Positions 22,291 through 34,367 of a DNA stretch of 64,000 nucleotides are shown here, one piece after another (positions within the stretch are counted from its first letter, which is position 1; each line of letters opens with the position of its first letter). Location: assembly GCA_023935145.1 (NCBI GenBank), contig CM043702.1, positions 56,834,501 through 56,898,500 on the forward strand. The letters are read 5' to 3'. The DNA is from Bretschneidera sinensis. Its lineage: Eukaryota; Streptophyta; Magnoliopsida; Brassicales; Akaniaceae. Made by a program: the position numbers and the translations under genes. The notes beneath the pieces are model-generated. The model had not been told where the DNA came from. It made no database searches and saw only the letters and a list, made by a program, of their open reading frames with translations.

Positions 22291-23168
22291 TGTTAGGAAA
22301 CCACCTTAGATGATGCCCAGGTGGTGATCTTCCAAACACCCAAGTCTAGAATGACTTGTACAAAAAGATACAACAATCAAAGCAAGATTGAAAACACAAG
22401 CAATTGTTATCGAGGTTTTGTAATTTGCCTATGTCCCCATGAGCTCCTCCGAGCCCTCTACAATAAATCAATGAGTTTTTTACAATCAGCAACACCTCTC
22501 CAAGAAACCTCAAGTTCTTGAAGAACGAAAGAAGAGAACAAGAAAGTGATAAGGTCTTGAGTTACCCTGGAATTTCTCCCAAGAAATTCCACTTACAAGT
22601 CCCTTGAATCCCCTCTCTATACTACTCTCTCTCTAAACAACCAGCCTTTCCAATGAGCCTCTCTTGTGTTTTGTGTTTTTGTACTCTCACACAATTCTCT
22701 CATTCACATGTTCTGTCACACTTGTGTTTCCACTTGTATTACATACACCTCTTTGAAGCTAGGTGACCCTTTATATAGTGCACCAACTTCTTAACCAATT
22801 TTGAAGGTCAATATTCACCCTTAGATCTTGAGGAACAATCAACCATAGCCCTTCATCAATCCTTAGTAAAGCTGTGCGTTTTAAACATGCCTCACGCACC
22901 CTTTGAATTGCTGAATCAGTGTGCATTAGTGTACCTTCTAGCTGCGACCTAGAACAGGGCAAGCCGCGGCCTGAAGCAGGGCTGAACATCCTCCACTTGC
23001 ATCCATTCTAGGTGTCGTGGCCTGGGGGAGGTTGAGCCACGGCGCACACCTCCTCCAGGACTCCTTCTTTGCTGTGCGTCGCACCTTGGAATGAGCTAGG
23101 CCACGGCGCACATTGGTGTGCACTTGATGCTGATTTTTTCTTGTTTAAACCATAGACAAACACCAACA
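22291..23168 (-). repeat. Copia 1 left LTR (3' LTR)
   Basis: 878 bp, TGTTAGGAAACC to AACACCAACA. Compared with the right LTR it has an extra block of about 37 bp (TTACCCTGGAATTTCTCCCA...) and about 20 bp more in the GC-rich part near 23010, so the two LTRs differ by indels as well as substitutions. Confidence 0.92.
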
Positions 23169-23366
23169 ATCTCTACCTTTGTCTAAACGTTTAAACCCGA
23201 ACCCATTGTGCAGAGAACTCAGTATCTAAACTCATCTTGAGTCATCATATCAGCCGACTCTAATCCTAAGAAGTCCAAAGCAATGATTGAACTTCCTTAG
23301 AGGTAGAACTTTAGTACCTAAATCCACAGGGTTCTCTTCTGTGGCCACCTTGTCCACATGAATGCA

Positions 23367-23864
23367 TCATTCCGTAACATTTTCCCAAATGAAATGGTAC
23401 CGAACATCCATACGTTTTGTCCTCTCATGGAACACCAGATTCTTGCACAAATGCAAAGCACTTTGGCTATTTAAATACACCACAATTTGCTCCTCTAGTA
23501 CCTTTAACTTTTCCAGCAACTCTTTGCACCACATAGCCTCCTTAATGGCTTCCGTAGCTACTATGTACTTAGCATCGGTTGTTGAGAGTGCTACCACCGG
23601 CTACAACTGAGCCTTTCAACTTATACAACATCTGTTTAAGTTAAAGAAGTAGGAGGTAATCGATCTTCTTTTATCCCAGTCAGCTCCATAGTCTGAATCA
23701 GCATAACCCTCAAGCCAGATGGACTTACCCATTTTCTCATAAATCAACCCCACATCTGGGTTTCCCTTCAAGTACCTTAGCAACCACTTCAACCCAAGCC
23801 AATGCTCCTTTCCGGGATTACTCATAAATCTACTGAGAACACTTATTGCATGAGCAATATCAGG
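23367..23864 (-). pseudogene. Copia 1 RNase H, inactive
   Basis: The reading continues RT with LGLKWLLRYLKGNPDVGLIY, EGYADSDYGADWDKRRS, then in a new frame VALSTTDAKYIVATEAIKEA and YLNSQSALHLCKN. The family and the related copia 2 have DSQSA here, so a catalytic Asp is now Asn. A frameshift lies near 23600-23620. Confidence 0.82.
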
Positions 23865-24758
23865 TCAAGTACTTACCATGGTGAATATTACAAATCCAAC
23901 CGCACTAGAGTAAGGGACTTTTTCCATTTCCTTCTTCTCCTCATCCAATCTTGGACATTGATCGCTGGAGAACTTGAAATGACCAGTAAGAGGAACCTTC
24001 ACTGGTTTGCTATCTTCCATAGAGAACTTAGATATCATATTCTCTATGTAGGAAGTTTGAGAGATCTTCAATTTGTTTCTCTCCCTTTCCCGAATTATAC
24101 ACATCCCAAGGATCTTCTGTGCATGGCCAAGATCCTTCATCTCAAACTCCTCACTGAGTTGAGCCTTCAATTTTCCTATCCTCTCTATGCTGCTCCCAAC
24201 CAGCAACATATCATCAACATAGATGGGGATGATCACCACTTCCTCCACCTTGTGCCCCTTGTAATACAAGCATGAATCATAGTAGCTCCTCATGAAACCC
24301 AAGCTGGTTACAAATGAATCAAACCTCTTGTTCCATTGCCAAGGTGATTGCTTCAGGCCATAGAGAGATTTCTTCAATTTGCACACCAACTCTCCCTGCC
24401 TTCCTTCTTTATAGCCTTCGGGTTGCCTCATGTAGATGGTCTCATCAAGCCCTCCATGTAAGAACGATGTCTTCACATCCATTTGCTCAATTTCCCAATT
24501 GAATTGGACCACCATTATTAATACTATCAGTATCATCTTGTACTTCACAATCGGTGAGAATATTTCGGTGAAATCTATGCCTTCTCTTTGTGTGAACCCC
24601 TTCGCCACCAGCCTATCTTTATACCGGACTTCATCCCCTGGAGTGTTTCCTTTTTTGATCTTGTAGATCCATCTACAATCCACAACTCTCTGTTTTTCTG
24701 GTTTGGGCACCAATTCCCAAGAGTTCTTCTTCCTCAAAGAATCCATTTCTTCCTCCAT
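23865..24758 (-). pseudogene. Copia 1 reverse transcriptase (long open stretch)
   Basis: This is the best-preserved part, 297 codons without a stop: MEEEMDSLRKKNSWELVPKP, VVDCRWIYKIKKG, RLVAKGFTQREGIDFTEIFS, QMDVKTSFLHGGLDETIYMR, QPEGY, CKLKKSLYGLKQSPWQWNKR, the catalytic IYVDDMLLVG and KILGMCIIRER. This is the RVT_2 domain of copia polyproteins. It was one continuous polyprotein with the upstream region before decay. Confidence 0.9.
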
Positions 24759-26420
24759 AGCTAGCTACCACTTTGACGAATCCTTACATTTTATGGTTTC
24801 CATGTAGGTTTCTGGTTCAACCATTCCTCCTTCTGTCCAAGGAGATGCTACATTAGCATTTGCAAACCCACATCTCAAAGGTTGTTTGACAACCCTCTTT
24901 TCTCGGTCCCTTATGAGCTGGTGGTCATTCTGACTTGCTGTATCAACCTCTTCTAGTTCAGCCTCATCTGGAGTGTCTTGAGCTTAGCCTTCTTCAATGG
25001 GCTCTACTTGGTCTAAACCCTCTTGCCTTCCTTGCTCTACCTGAACTGAATTCTCCTTGATGCGATGCTCCATAAATTCTGGACTGGTTACCTCACTAGC
25101 CCCTGCAGGGTTAGTTTTCTCCAAATAAGGAAATACCAATTCATTAAAAATAACAACTCTACTTATTATGAGTTTTATTCCTTTTGATTATAAGGACCAC
25201 AACATATACCCCTTAATCCCATCACCATAGCCTAGAAACACACATTTTCTAGACCTTGGGTTAAATTTGTCATCCTTTTGATGTGCATATGCAACGCACT
25301 CAAAAGTTCTAAGGTTGCTCAACTTAGGGGGTTTTCCACTCTACATCTCCAACGGAGTCTTGAGCTCTAAAGCTCGATAGGGTGATCTATTTACCAAGTA
25401 TACAGCAGTAGACACAGCTTCCCCCCAAAAATATTTTGGTAAACCGGACTTAATTAACATGCACCTAACTTTTTCCATAAGGGTTCTATTCATCCTCTCA
25501 GCAACTCCATTTTACTGAGGTGTTTTTACAACCATTCTATGTCTTAAAATGCCATTTAATTCACAAAATTTATCAAAATCCTTATTACAAAATTCTAAGC
25601 CATTATCGGTTCATAAAGCCTTAACTACCTACCCATTTGAGTCTTCAGCAACTTTTTCCATATAAAAAATTTATTCAAAGAATCTGATTTATTTTTAAGC
25701 AAATAAACCCAAACCTTTCTTGAATAATCATCAATTAAAGACAGGAAGTAAAAGTTACCTCCCTGTGTTGGTGTTCTTGCTGGTCCCCAAAGGTCTGAAT
25801 GAATGTAGTCAAGAATGCCCTTAGACTTGTGCACTCTGGTGTTGAAGCTGACCCGGTGTTGCTTCCCAAGAATTCAACACTCGCATAAATCAAGTTTCTC
25901 TACTTTGTCTCCTCCAAGTAGACCATCCTTGCTAAGAACTTGCAGGCCCTTTTCGCTCATATGTCCCAAGCAAGTGTGCCAAAGGGTTGCCTTATCCATC
26001 TCAGCCATCAAACTTGTTGCTTAATCCGTGATTTCTGTCTGTCCGATCATCTCATAGTCTCCATCCTTTCTTGCTGCTTTGATCACTACCAAAGATCCCT
26101 TGGTCACCCTGATCTTTCCTCCCTCTGTTTTGTATGAATACCCCAAGGAATCCAGCTGCCCCAATGAGATCAAATTCCTCTTCAAATTTGGAATATACCT
26201 TACATTCCTCAGCAGCCTTGCGACTCTATCAAACATCCTCAACTGGATGTCTTCTATCCCCCTCACTTGGTAAGAAGTGTCATTCCCCAATAAAACATTT
26301 CCATCATTGGTTTCCTAGAAATTCTTGAACCCTTCCTTGTGAGGGCACATGTGATAGGTGCACCTGAAATCCAAGATCCATTTCTCGTTGCCTTGCCTCC
26401 TGCTCACATTTGAGCACACA
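24759..26420 (-). pseudogene. Copia 1 protease and integrase region, decayed
   Basis: The protease motif reads WILDFRCTYHMCPH, where the family has LDSG, so the active-site Gly and Ser are lost. The pre-integrase segment follows (LRNVRYIPNLKRNLISLGQL, EMDKATLWHTCLGHMSEKGL, LDLCEC with a stop). The integrase core has GILDYIHSDLWGPARTPTQG and FLSLIDDYSRKVWVYLLKNK. Downstream of about 25.6 kb the integrase is full of stops in all frames. Confidence 0.8.
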
Positions 26421-26437
26421 ACAAGAACATCATCTTG

Positions 26438-27304
26438 TTATTCTCCTTTAGCAACCGAAGCCTCTCTATTATTGGTATGGCTTCTCCCTCTCTCATCCCA
26501 TAACCTCTTCTTGCAAAATTTCTTGAAGTGACCCTCCTTGTTGCAGTAGAAGCACCTCTTTCCTCCAAATCTTAGTTTGGAATGTGCTCTCCCATGGCTC
26601 TGCCCTCTACCCTTTGATTTCTCCCGGTAGTTGCCATGGTTGTTACTGCCATTCCGAGTTGTTGGCCTTCCTCTAACGAATAGCCCTTCTCCACTTGTTG
26701 CTTCCCTCATCTTGGCTTTGAAATCATAAGCCCTTATGGCGTTGATCACAATCTCCTTGGTTGAAGTATATCTTCCATACTCAATAACATTAATCAAACT
26801 TTCAAAACAATCAGGAAGAGAATTTAACAAAATAACAGCCAATTATTCGTCCGAGAACTTTATACTGCAACTAGCCAAATCTTGAACTAGTTTGTTAAAC
26901 ACATCAAGATTATCTTGTAACTCTTTATTAGGATCCATTTTAAAAGCAAAAATTCTTTTAAGAAGATAAATTTTATTAGGGACAGTTTTGGTAAGAAACA
27001 ACTCATCTAGTTTCTTCTATATGACAGTAAGATCTTCCGAGTCTCCGGACTCCCTTGTGACACTATCCGACATGTGTAAGAAAATAGTGTTGTATGCCAT
27101 CTTCTTCATCTCAATCCGCTGGTCCTCCGTGATACTTGTTGGAAAAACAACATCTTCTCCAATAGCCAAGTCTACCTTCTGTTGCATAAGAACAACCTTG
27201 ATCTTCCGCTTCCACAGGGAAAAATCTTCCTTTCCATCAAACTTTTCAACAACGAAATTTGAACCCATCTTGCGGAGATGATCCCAGATTTGTGCAGTAC
27301 CCAC
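26438..27304 (-). pseudogene. Copia 1 gag with CCHC zinc knuckle
   Basis: The reading includes SNFVVEKFDGKEDFSLWKRK, KLDELFLTKT, NLDVFNKLVQDLA, LLNSLPDCFESLINVIEYGR and a zinc knuckle CFYCNKEGHFKKFC near 26510-26550. This is the UBN2-type capsid of plant copia elements. Two stops are visible against copia 2: a Trp before KKLDEL became TAG, and the Gln of DEQL became TAG. Both fit G-to-A or C-to-T change. Confidence 0.85.
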
Positions 27305-27480
27305 AAATGCTTTCCAACTTCTTCTAAAACCTCAAGAACACAATCGAAGATTGATCTCAATACCGTTCTTGAATCACCCTAAAAAACACGATCCAATCTT
27401 GATCTTTACTCCGTTCTTGAATCACCCAAGACGTTTGTTCTTTAATTCTTAGAGTCTTGCTCCAATACCGAGCTGTGCAA

Positions 27481-27492
27481 GCTTTGATACCA
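27481..27492 (-). other. Primer binding site, initiator tRNA-Met type (copia 1)
   Basis: One base after the LTR end the minus strand reads TGGTATCAAAGC, one mismatch from the plant consensus TGGTATCAGAGC used by elements primed with tRNA-iMet. Confidence 0.85.
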
Positions 27493-27493
27493 C

Positions 27494-28321
27494 TGTTGGG
27501 AAACCACCTTAGATGATGCCCAGGTGGTGATCTTCCAAACACCCAAGTCTAGAATGACTTGTACAAAAAGATACAATAATCAAAGCAAGAAAGGAAACAC
27601 AAGCAATTGTTATCGAGGTTCGGCAATGTGCCTACGTCCCCGTGAGCTCCTCCGAGCCCTCTGCACTAAATCAATGAGTTCTTTACAATCAGCAACACCT
27701 CTCCAAGAAACCTTAAGTTCTTGAAGAACGAAAGAAGAGAACAAGAAAGTGATAAGGTCTTGAACAAGTCCCTTGAATCCCCTCTCTATACTACTCTCTC
27801 TCTCTCTAAACAACTAGCCTCTCCAATGTGTCTCTCTTATGTTTTGCGTCTTTGCACTCTCACACAATTCTCTTATTCATATGTTCTGTCACACACTTGT
27901 GTTTCCACTTGTATCACATACACCTCTTTGAAGCTAGGTGACCCTTTATATAGTGCACCAATTTCTTGACCAATCTTGAGGGTCAATATCCACCCTTAGA
28001 TCTTAAGGAACAATCAACCATAGCCCTTCATCAATCCTTAGTAAAGCTGTGTGTTTTAAACATGCCTCACGCACCCTTTGAATTGCTGAATCAATGTGCA
28101 TTAGTGTGCCTTCAAGCCACGGCCTAGAACAGGGCAAGCCGCTGCCTGAAGCAGGGTTGAACATCCTCCACTTGCATCCATTCTAGGCACCACGGCGCAC
28201 ACCTCCTCCAAGACTCCTCTATTGCTGTGCACCGCACCTTGGAATGAGCTGGGCCGCGGCGCACACTGGTGTGCACTTGATGCTGATTTTTCCTTGTTTA
28301 AACCTTAGACAAACACCAACA
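27494..28321 (-). repeat. Copia 1 right LTR (5' LTR)
   Basis: 828 bp, TGTTGGGAAACC to AACACCAACA. It is upstream of gag on the minus strand, so this is the promoter-bearing LTR. Confidence 0.92.
27945..27952 (-). promoter_or_regulatory. TATA box of the copia 1 5' LTR
   Basis: The minus strand reads CACTATATAAAGGGTCA. The same motif is kept in the left LTR (22770-22777). Confidence 0.6.
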
Positions 28322-30849
28322 TCCCTTTTATAATAAATAATTAATTGTCCATTAAATTAATTCTCAAGGCTTATACAATCATGAGTGACACCTAGTAGCA
28401 TATCATGACTACTCAGATAGTGTGAATTTGGTTGTGAAACCTTGAACCTTTTTATTATCGGATCACTATTTAATTCAATCATTCCATCATGCAATGTTCC
28501 GATTAAGCTAATTAGGATATAGAAATATTATCAAAGTCTTAGCATTAATTCTATGTATCTAGATCTTAAGAATATAATTTTAGTGGTGAAATTAGAAAAG
28601 TCTTTCTAATTCTCACCCTACCTTGGCCAAGGGACTTCCCGAATTATATCTTATTAGGTTATATAAGACATTATTTCCTTTTACTTAGGAGTGATAGATC
28701 CCTTATTGTACACATACCTCTATATTAAACCTATTATACCCAATTACTACTAATTAATGATCCATGAATAGAGAACCATATTAAATAGCATCAAAGTCTA
28801 ATAAGTCATATACAAGACAACAATGGTGCCTCAAGTATAAGGATCACATGCACAACTATAACATAAGAACTACCTATTGACAGGCAAGTAGAAATCCATT
28901 AGGTGTTCTTAAGTAGAGTCATTTTTAGTGAACTCATTCTCCAATAAGCACCCATATACCTGTTTTAGTGTCTACCACACAAGATCTGTCACCTTTCCAA
29001 TTGAAAAAACATAGTATATACTAGTCTATCCGGGTTGTTAATGTCTAATTAGCATCTTATGACCAGAAACATTTAAGAGAAGGCTTTTAAGAAGACTAGG
29101 CCTCAAAATTATGATCTCATCATAATCCTATCTCCATTGCTCTTACTCTATAGACTTAATCATGACAATATAATTAACAAATATTCATGATAAATAAACT
29201 TGACATTAATTACGATAATAATTTGAATAAAATTGTTTTACAAATATTATCTCTAGACATCAAATGTCATTGGCTTGTTGGGTATACTACTAATAGATAC
29301 TTGCTAATAACTATTGGATATTTGATAAAAAAAAAAAACTAATTTGCTTGAAACTTATGCCTCGACTAAATTTACCTTTCTACTTTGAGAAACTTGGTTG
29401 TTGGATCTTGCTAGACAACTTGTTGGGGAAATTTCGACTGAACTATTTGAGACTTGACTGCTTGAGAAATTTCTTCACATACTTGCTACTTCAACTACTT
29501 AAAAGGATCACTACTAAACTACTTGAGAGGATTTTTACTAAGGACTTGTTTGGTCTTGTTAATGAATTGGTTTTTATTTTCTATAAACACAAGCTAAGCT
29601 AAACACTCTGTTGATGCCCAAAATGTGATAGCTACCAAGAGAGCGTAACACCTGTAGTGCTAGGACCTCGAGGGAGGGAGGGTGATGGTAGAGAGGCTAA
29701 GTGCCTTGCCTCTTACTCTCTCTCTCTCTTAGCTTTAGTTACTTGAGTACCTATTAAAACTTGGAAGGCGCTTGGTGAAGGCTTGAAGTCTATCTCTGGA
29801 GGGTCACTCTGAAGCCCGAGTTAGTTACAGATTATAAGAGAAACTGCATTTAGAGAGAGTTAAGTGTATTGGTTTTTGAACCTGATTATAATGATATGAA
29901 TCATATTTTATAATGAAAAGGTGGAGAGGGAGTCATTAATAGTGAATGATCTGGATCACCGAATGAAAAATCAATGGAGAGTAGAGATCACACCATATTT
30001 TTAATGAGTTTTCTACCCTTTTGCCTTTGGCGAGATTTTACCATTCTACCTTTAGTTGGTGAAATGATTGTTTTACCCCTAGGCATGCCATGTTTCTACT
30101 TGTGATTGAATAGTGGATATTTACCCACAACAGAAGCCCTCTACTTTCTTAAGCTACTTAGAGATTAAAGAAGTAGTTTTGGTCTTAAGTGCTCCATTCT
30201 CGCGAAAGTGGCAAATCCAATTCTTCAAGATTTTCGGCCTTCCATCTAGGTCTTCTAGTCAAAGTGGTGGTTGTGACACCTTTGATCTTTCATTCCTTTA
30301 TGCGCACTAATAGTCATTTAGGTGGATGACCCAAGGTTTTGTCTTTTGGAATTTGGAGCCCCCCAAGTAGGAGAACCCAAGTCTTGACTTGACTACATCA
30401 TTTTCTTATTCATCGAATTTTTTTGGCTAGGCTAGTCCAAGAATGGGGCAAAACGAAGCTCTAGAGGCGAAACAAGGTTTGAAAGGAGAAAATGTGTTGG
30501 ACTGAAGGGTGATCGACCTAGTTGGTCAGTAATATGTTGCTTGGGAACCTAATCGATTTCCTCTTTTCTTCTGAGTTTTTTCTCCAAATGGCATTCTTAT
30601 TAATTTCCTAAATATTATTGTTTTGATTTTATTTTCTTAAATAAGGTCTTGTAAGCCATGTTGGAACCACGTCATCCATTTAATTTTTTTAATTAATATA
30701 CTTAAAACAAAAATTATATAATAAAAAAATTATACTTAATAATAAGATATGACTTCCACTCATATGAAATGGTTAGCAAAACTCTCTATGATATAGTGTC
30801 TCTCTAAATTAAGCTAATCACCATTTTTTTTCTCATAGATATAAGTTTT
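28322..30849. other. Repeat-derived noncoding stretch
   Basis: 28322 to about 29000 continues the LTR-like sequence interrupted by copia 1 (AT-rich, with blocks such as CAAGATCTGTCACCTTTCC). From 29.0 to 30.8 kb there is nothing I can assign. Short runs GAGGGAGGGAGGG and (CT)n lie near 29680-29740. No convincing gene. Confidence 0.45.
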
Positions 30850-31449
30850 CTCAATCCATAGAGGGCATCACAGGAATTTCAAACGAAGGAACCGCATATA
30901 AGCTCAAAGGATATATCGATTTGGCAAAAGAATAGATTGCCAAAGCCAAAAGAACCGAAAAATGGGGCTTGCTAAAAAAATTTCAAAAGTTGTTCAAAGG
31001 CTGTCAACAATGGAGAATGAAGCAATTGTTAATTGTGTCAAGTCTAAGAGATATAAGAATGTATTAATTTTTTCTTGGGAGTAAATCCATAATGAAAAAT
31101 CTATGAGAAAGAATAAAGTTAGAGGAATTAAAATCAAAATAATCCTAAGAGAATCCAATTTGATGGCAGATTGGCTAAATACATCAAGTTGTATAGATAG
31201 ATTGATCTAATAGCTTGTTTATACTAGTTTTGCTTCTCTTAGTGGTATGATGGAGCAAGTGTTTTGCTGGGAAGTTGCATCATAGTGTTCTTGTTGATAT
31301 CTCATTATTTATGTTTTGTAATCTGCTATCTGTGAGTTTTTGTTGTCATATAGATTGCAATATATTTTAGCATTTCCTAAGTCTGTTTTGTATCATTTTC
31401 TTAATCAACAATAAATCATTGTAGTATTTTCTTTTTTTAAAAAAAAAGG
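30850..31449 (+). mobile_element. Possible LINE 3' fragment (RNase H end and tail)
   Basis: The plus strand reads IKIILRESNLMADWL near 31130-31180, which resembles the H-x-P-R-E-x-N-x-x-A-D-x-L motif at the end of plant RNase H domains in LINEs. About 250 bp of noncoding sequence ending in a T/A-rich tail follows (31430-31449). Weak evidence; it could also be an isolated RNase H-like pseudogene. Confidence 0.3.
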
Positions 31450-32379
31450 ATTTGACATAATGGTTTTAAACTCTTTTTTTTGTTGTAAATGGATCATCTT
31501 GTTTAGTGAATGAAATATCAAATGTTTTGCTTCCATGATCTATTTGTGTATTTGGTTTACAGCTTACATCATCTTCATGCTGTGAAATATGCATTCGAAG
31601 GTTGTATATTTTTGAGTCGAGACATAGAAATCCAATTGTGTAAGAAGGCCTCAAGCTAATTTAATTTGTTTCTTGAGCATCTAGAAGTTTTGAATTCTGC
31701 TTATATTTTTTGAGTTTTCCTAGACCTCTATTCGAAAAAGAAAAAAGAAAAAGAAAATGGATGACTTTAAAAAGGATTTTTGCATAAGTGGAATGTGAAT
31801 AAATTACAAAGTAATTTTCTTTAAAACAACTAAATAAGCTCCACAACATTTCCATTGATTCGATTAAGTACAAAATAATTTTCTCGAAAACAAAAAATAA
31901 TTTCATAAACCCTAACACAACTTTGTGCTAAGTATCATATGCCATAAGCATGTTTGCAAATTACACTAAAACATAATTTCCCAAATCTGGTTCAAGTATA
32001 ATCATTACCAATGTACCTACAACAAAAGAATTCTAACTGAACACATAAAACTAAGGTCCCTACACTAAGCCTTCCTAATGTTTCTCCTTACAACTACTCT
32101 CCTTATTGACCATTTTCCCAAAGCATGTCTCCTTGTAAAAATGTCAACTAAAATCTATTAAGAAAATAATGATTTAGAATGGTTAGATACACTATATATA
32201 AATAGATTTATAATTCAAAAATTATATAGTAAATTCATATGAATAAAATAATGAGTATTTGTCTTTAATACGATCAAAAGAACAATTTTCAAACTAGAGA
32301 AAAGAAATGACAACAAAAATTTAATTTTCGTGCATTGCATATTAGAAGAAAAATTGTAAGAATCTAATAACTAAATAGC
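31450..32379. other. Unassigned AT-rich stretch
   Basis: No coding or repeat structure that I can support. It may hold the degraded 3' side of the MULE. Confidence 0.4.
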
Positions 32380-34367
32380 AAATATTTCATCTAACCACTA
32401 TCGAGCTTTAGGTTTGTAAGAGACCAATGTCTATTAAACCATAGATATTTCATCTAACCACTATCAAGCTTTAGGTTTGATTTTTTCCATCTCCTTTATA
32501 ATGGAATCAAATTTTTGTGGATAGAGTGCACTCCCAACACTATACATAAGTGTCTTTAAGTTCTCGTTGTAGAATTTGTCATTGAAATTGATGCATATGT
32601 ACCTCAAACAAAAACAATGATACGCGCTCATGGCTCTTACCATTGAGAACCAGAATCTTACACTGCATCAAGGATACCAAAATGATGATAAGATATAAGA
32701 CAAATACCTTTACATTTTGTTACATCTCTCTAATGCAAGCAAGGAACTGAGTCCAACTATCAAACGAATCTTCCTCGGTAATAGTAAATGTGAGTGAAAA
32801 AAGCCAGTTGTTGGCATCAATTCCCATCGCAATCAACATTCTCTTCTTATATATTCCATACAAACGAGTTCCATCTATACTAATGACTAGTCGAAAATGC
32901 TTGAACCCATCAATGGATGGTGATAAAGCCCAAAATACATGATGAAAAATGATTATATTAGGATCTTTTAAATAGTCAAAACGTCACTTTCTTTAATAAA
33001 TGGAGATAAGACTTTATAAGATATGTCTCAATCAACAAAAACCTATGTGATCACTTTTTACTTTGTATGCCACATCTTCTTATATGAAACATTGTAGTGA
33101 AATTTATCTTTTTCTCATTCCTTTAAAGCTATAATGGTGATTTAGGGCTCCGCTTTCACATGACTTTCAATCTCGAGTGTAAGTAGTTTTACATCTAAGT
33201 TCGTGTGGTCTCAACTCAATCTTGGGTAAACCAAAGTATAATGACCAATATACTCTCTAAAAAAATCCTTTTTGTCTAAAAGCTCGAAGTCTCCACTTGC
33301 ATCCACTTTCATTATATCTGTTACACCTCAATGACCATACTTTTTTCTTCGCATCTACCACTTCATACTATTGGTGCCTTTTAATGGAGTATAACTTAAC
33401 AAATCTTTGTAGTTCCTCTTTGTCTTGAAAAATCAAACATTTTCTTAACTCATGATTAGGAATACATGAAGTAGCTTGTGACAATGGTGTCCAATAATTA
33501 GCAGTAAAATCATTCATTGAGTCTATGTCTGTGAAGAATGACACAACTGGCTCATGCAATGGCATCTTTGTTGATATGTGTTCTCTTATCAAGTTGAACT
33601 CCTCTTAGACTCATAGTTCATGCAAAAATACATAAATTGATTCCTTATGTGCATAGCCATTATTAACATCTCCATCTGTATCATATTCTTCTTCTTGTTC
33701 ACTTTCACTCTCTTCATGCAACTCATTCACATCCATACCTTGAAAAACATCAATCCTCTCAAATTGCACCATTTGTTGTACTATGGTCGTATCCACATTT
33801 TTATCCTCTTTATAATAACTAGTATGGGTATCATCCGTACACCTAAGCATAGTCCCAAAGATAGATGAGTGGATATGAAAATTAGGTTGGGCTTTCATAC
33901 TAATGCCATCGTGTATTTGATTAATAGGAGCGGTAGGAGAACAATTTGTCATTTCTTTTGCTTGTGTTTGCAATTGTGTCAATGAATCTGATCTTATAGA
34001 TTGAATTTCAGAACCAAAAAATTCAGTGAAATTTGATTTTACTTTCAAGTATAATTCAACATTACTTATAGAAGGATGAAATGATGGAATTTTAAGCATA
34101 ATCTCCACCTACTATCATCCACAATAGGTAATTGTATGTACTTAACTATGGATGACTGAATTATCGTTGGGTACCTACAAACCAAATTTAGTCGACACCA
34201 CTGTCTATCGAACCTTATGATACAATATATCTCATCCAGTAGTTTATTGAAATTAGTAGTATGCATAACTTTAATAGATCTTAGAGGAGGTCTTTCATAA
34301 TATGGGTCATCTGGTCTTTTAAGTCAGCATTCCAATAACAAAAGATGAGAATTTCTTTCCTTGCCAT
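32380..34367 (-). pseudogene. MULE (Mutator-like) transposase, MuDRA type, decayed
   Basis: The minus strand, from an ATG at 34367, gives the MULE N-terminal pattern: TTNFNKLLDEIYCIIRFDRQ, VCRYP, IQLPIVDDSRW. An acidic spacer follows (NELHEESESEQEEEYDTDGD), then the DNA-binding region LRKCLIFQDKEELQRFVKLY, SIKRHQYEVVDAKKK-like and CKWRLRA. The MULE catalytic domain begins HHVFWALSPSIDGFKHFRLV, SIDGTRLYGIYKKRMLIAMG, DANNWLFSLTFTITEEDSFD. Several stops and frameshifts break it. The SWIM zinc finger end was not found. A 63-bp segment including KPKAR and WLDEI is duplicated near 32380-32475. No terminal inverted repeats were located. Confidence 0.82.

Larger units (their letters stand above)
22291..28321 (-). 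mobile_element. Ty1/copia element 1, full-length but dead
   Basis: Two LTRs (22291-23168 and 27494-28321) with TGTT...AACA ends flank a 4.3-kb interior read on the minus strand in copia order: gag, protease, integrase, RT, RNase H. A tRNA-Met primer site lies inside the right LTR and a purine tract (AAAGGTAGAGAT on minus) inside the left LTR. Five-base flanks TCCTC and TCCCT are similar but not identical, so the target duplication is imperfect. Stops, and a changed RNase H Asp, show it is inactive. It is the same family as the copia at 52.9-58.5 kb. Confidence 0.92.

Noticed and set aside
23802..24275. Plus-strand open frame of 157 codons
   Set aside because: It lies antisense to the well-supported copia RT on the minus strand and has no domain.
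27481..27492. tRNA-Met-like sequence near the copia LTRs
   Set aside because: Only the 12 bases of a primer binding site are present, not a tRNA gene.
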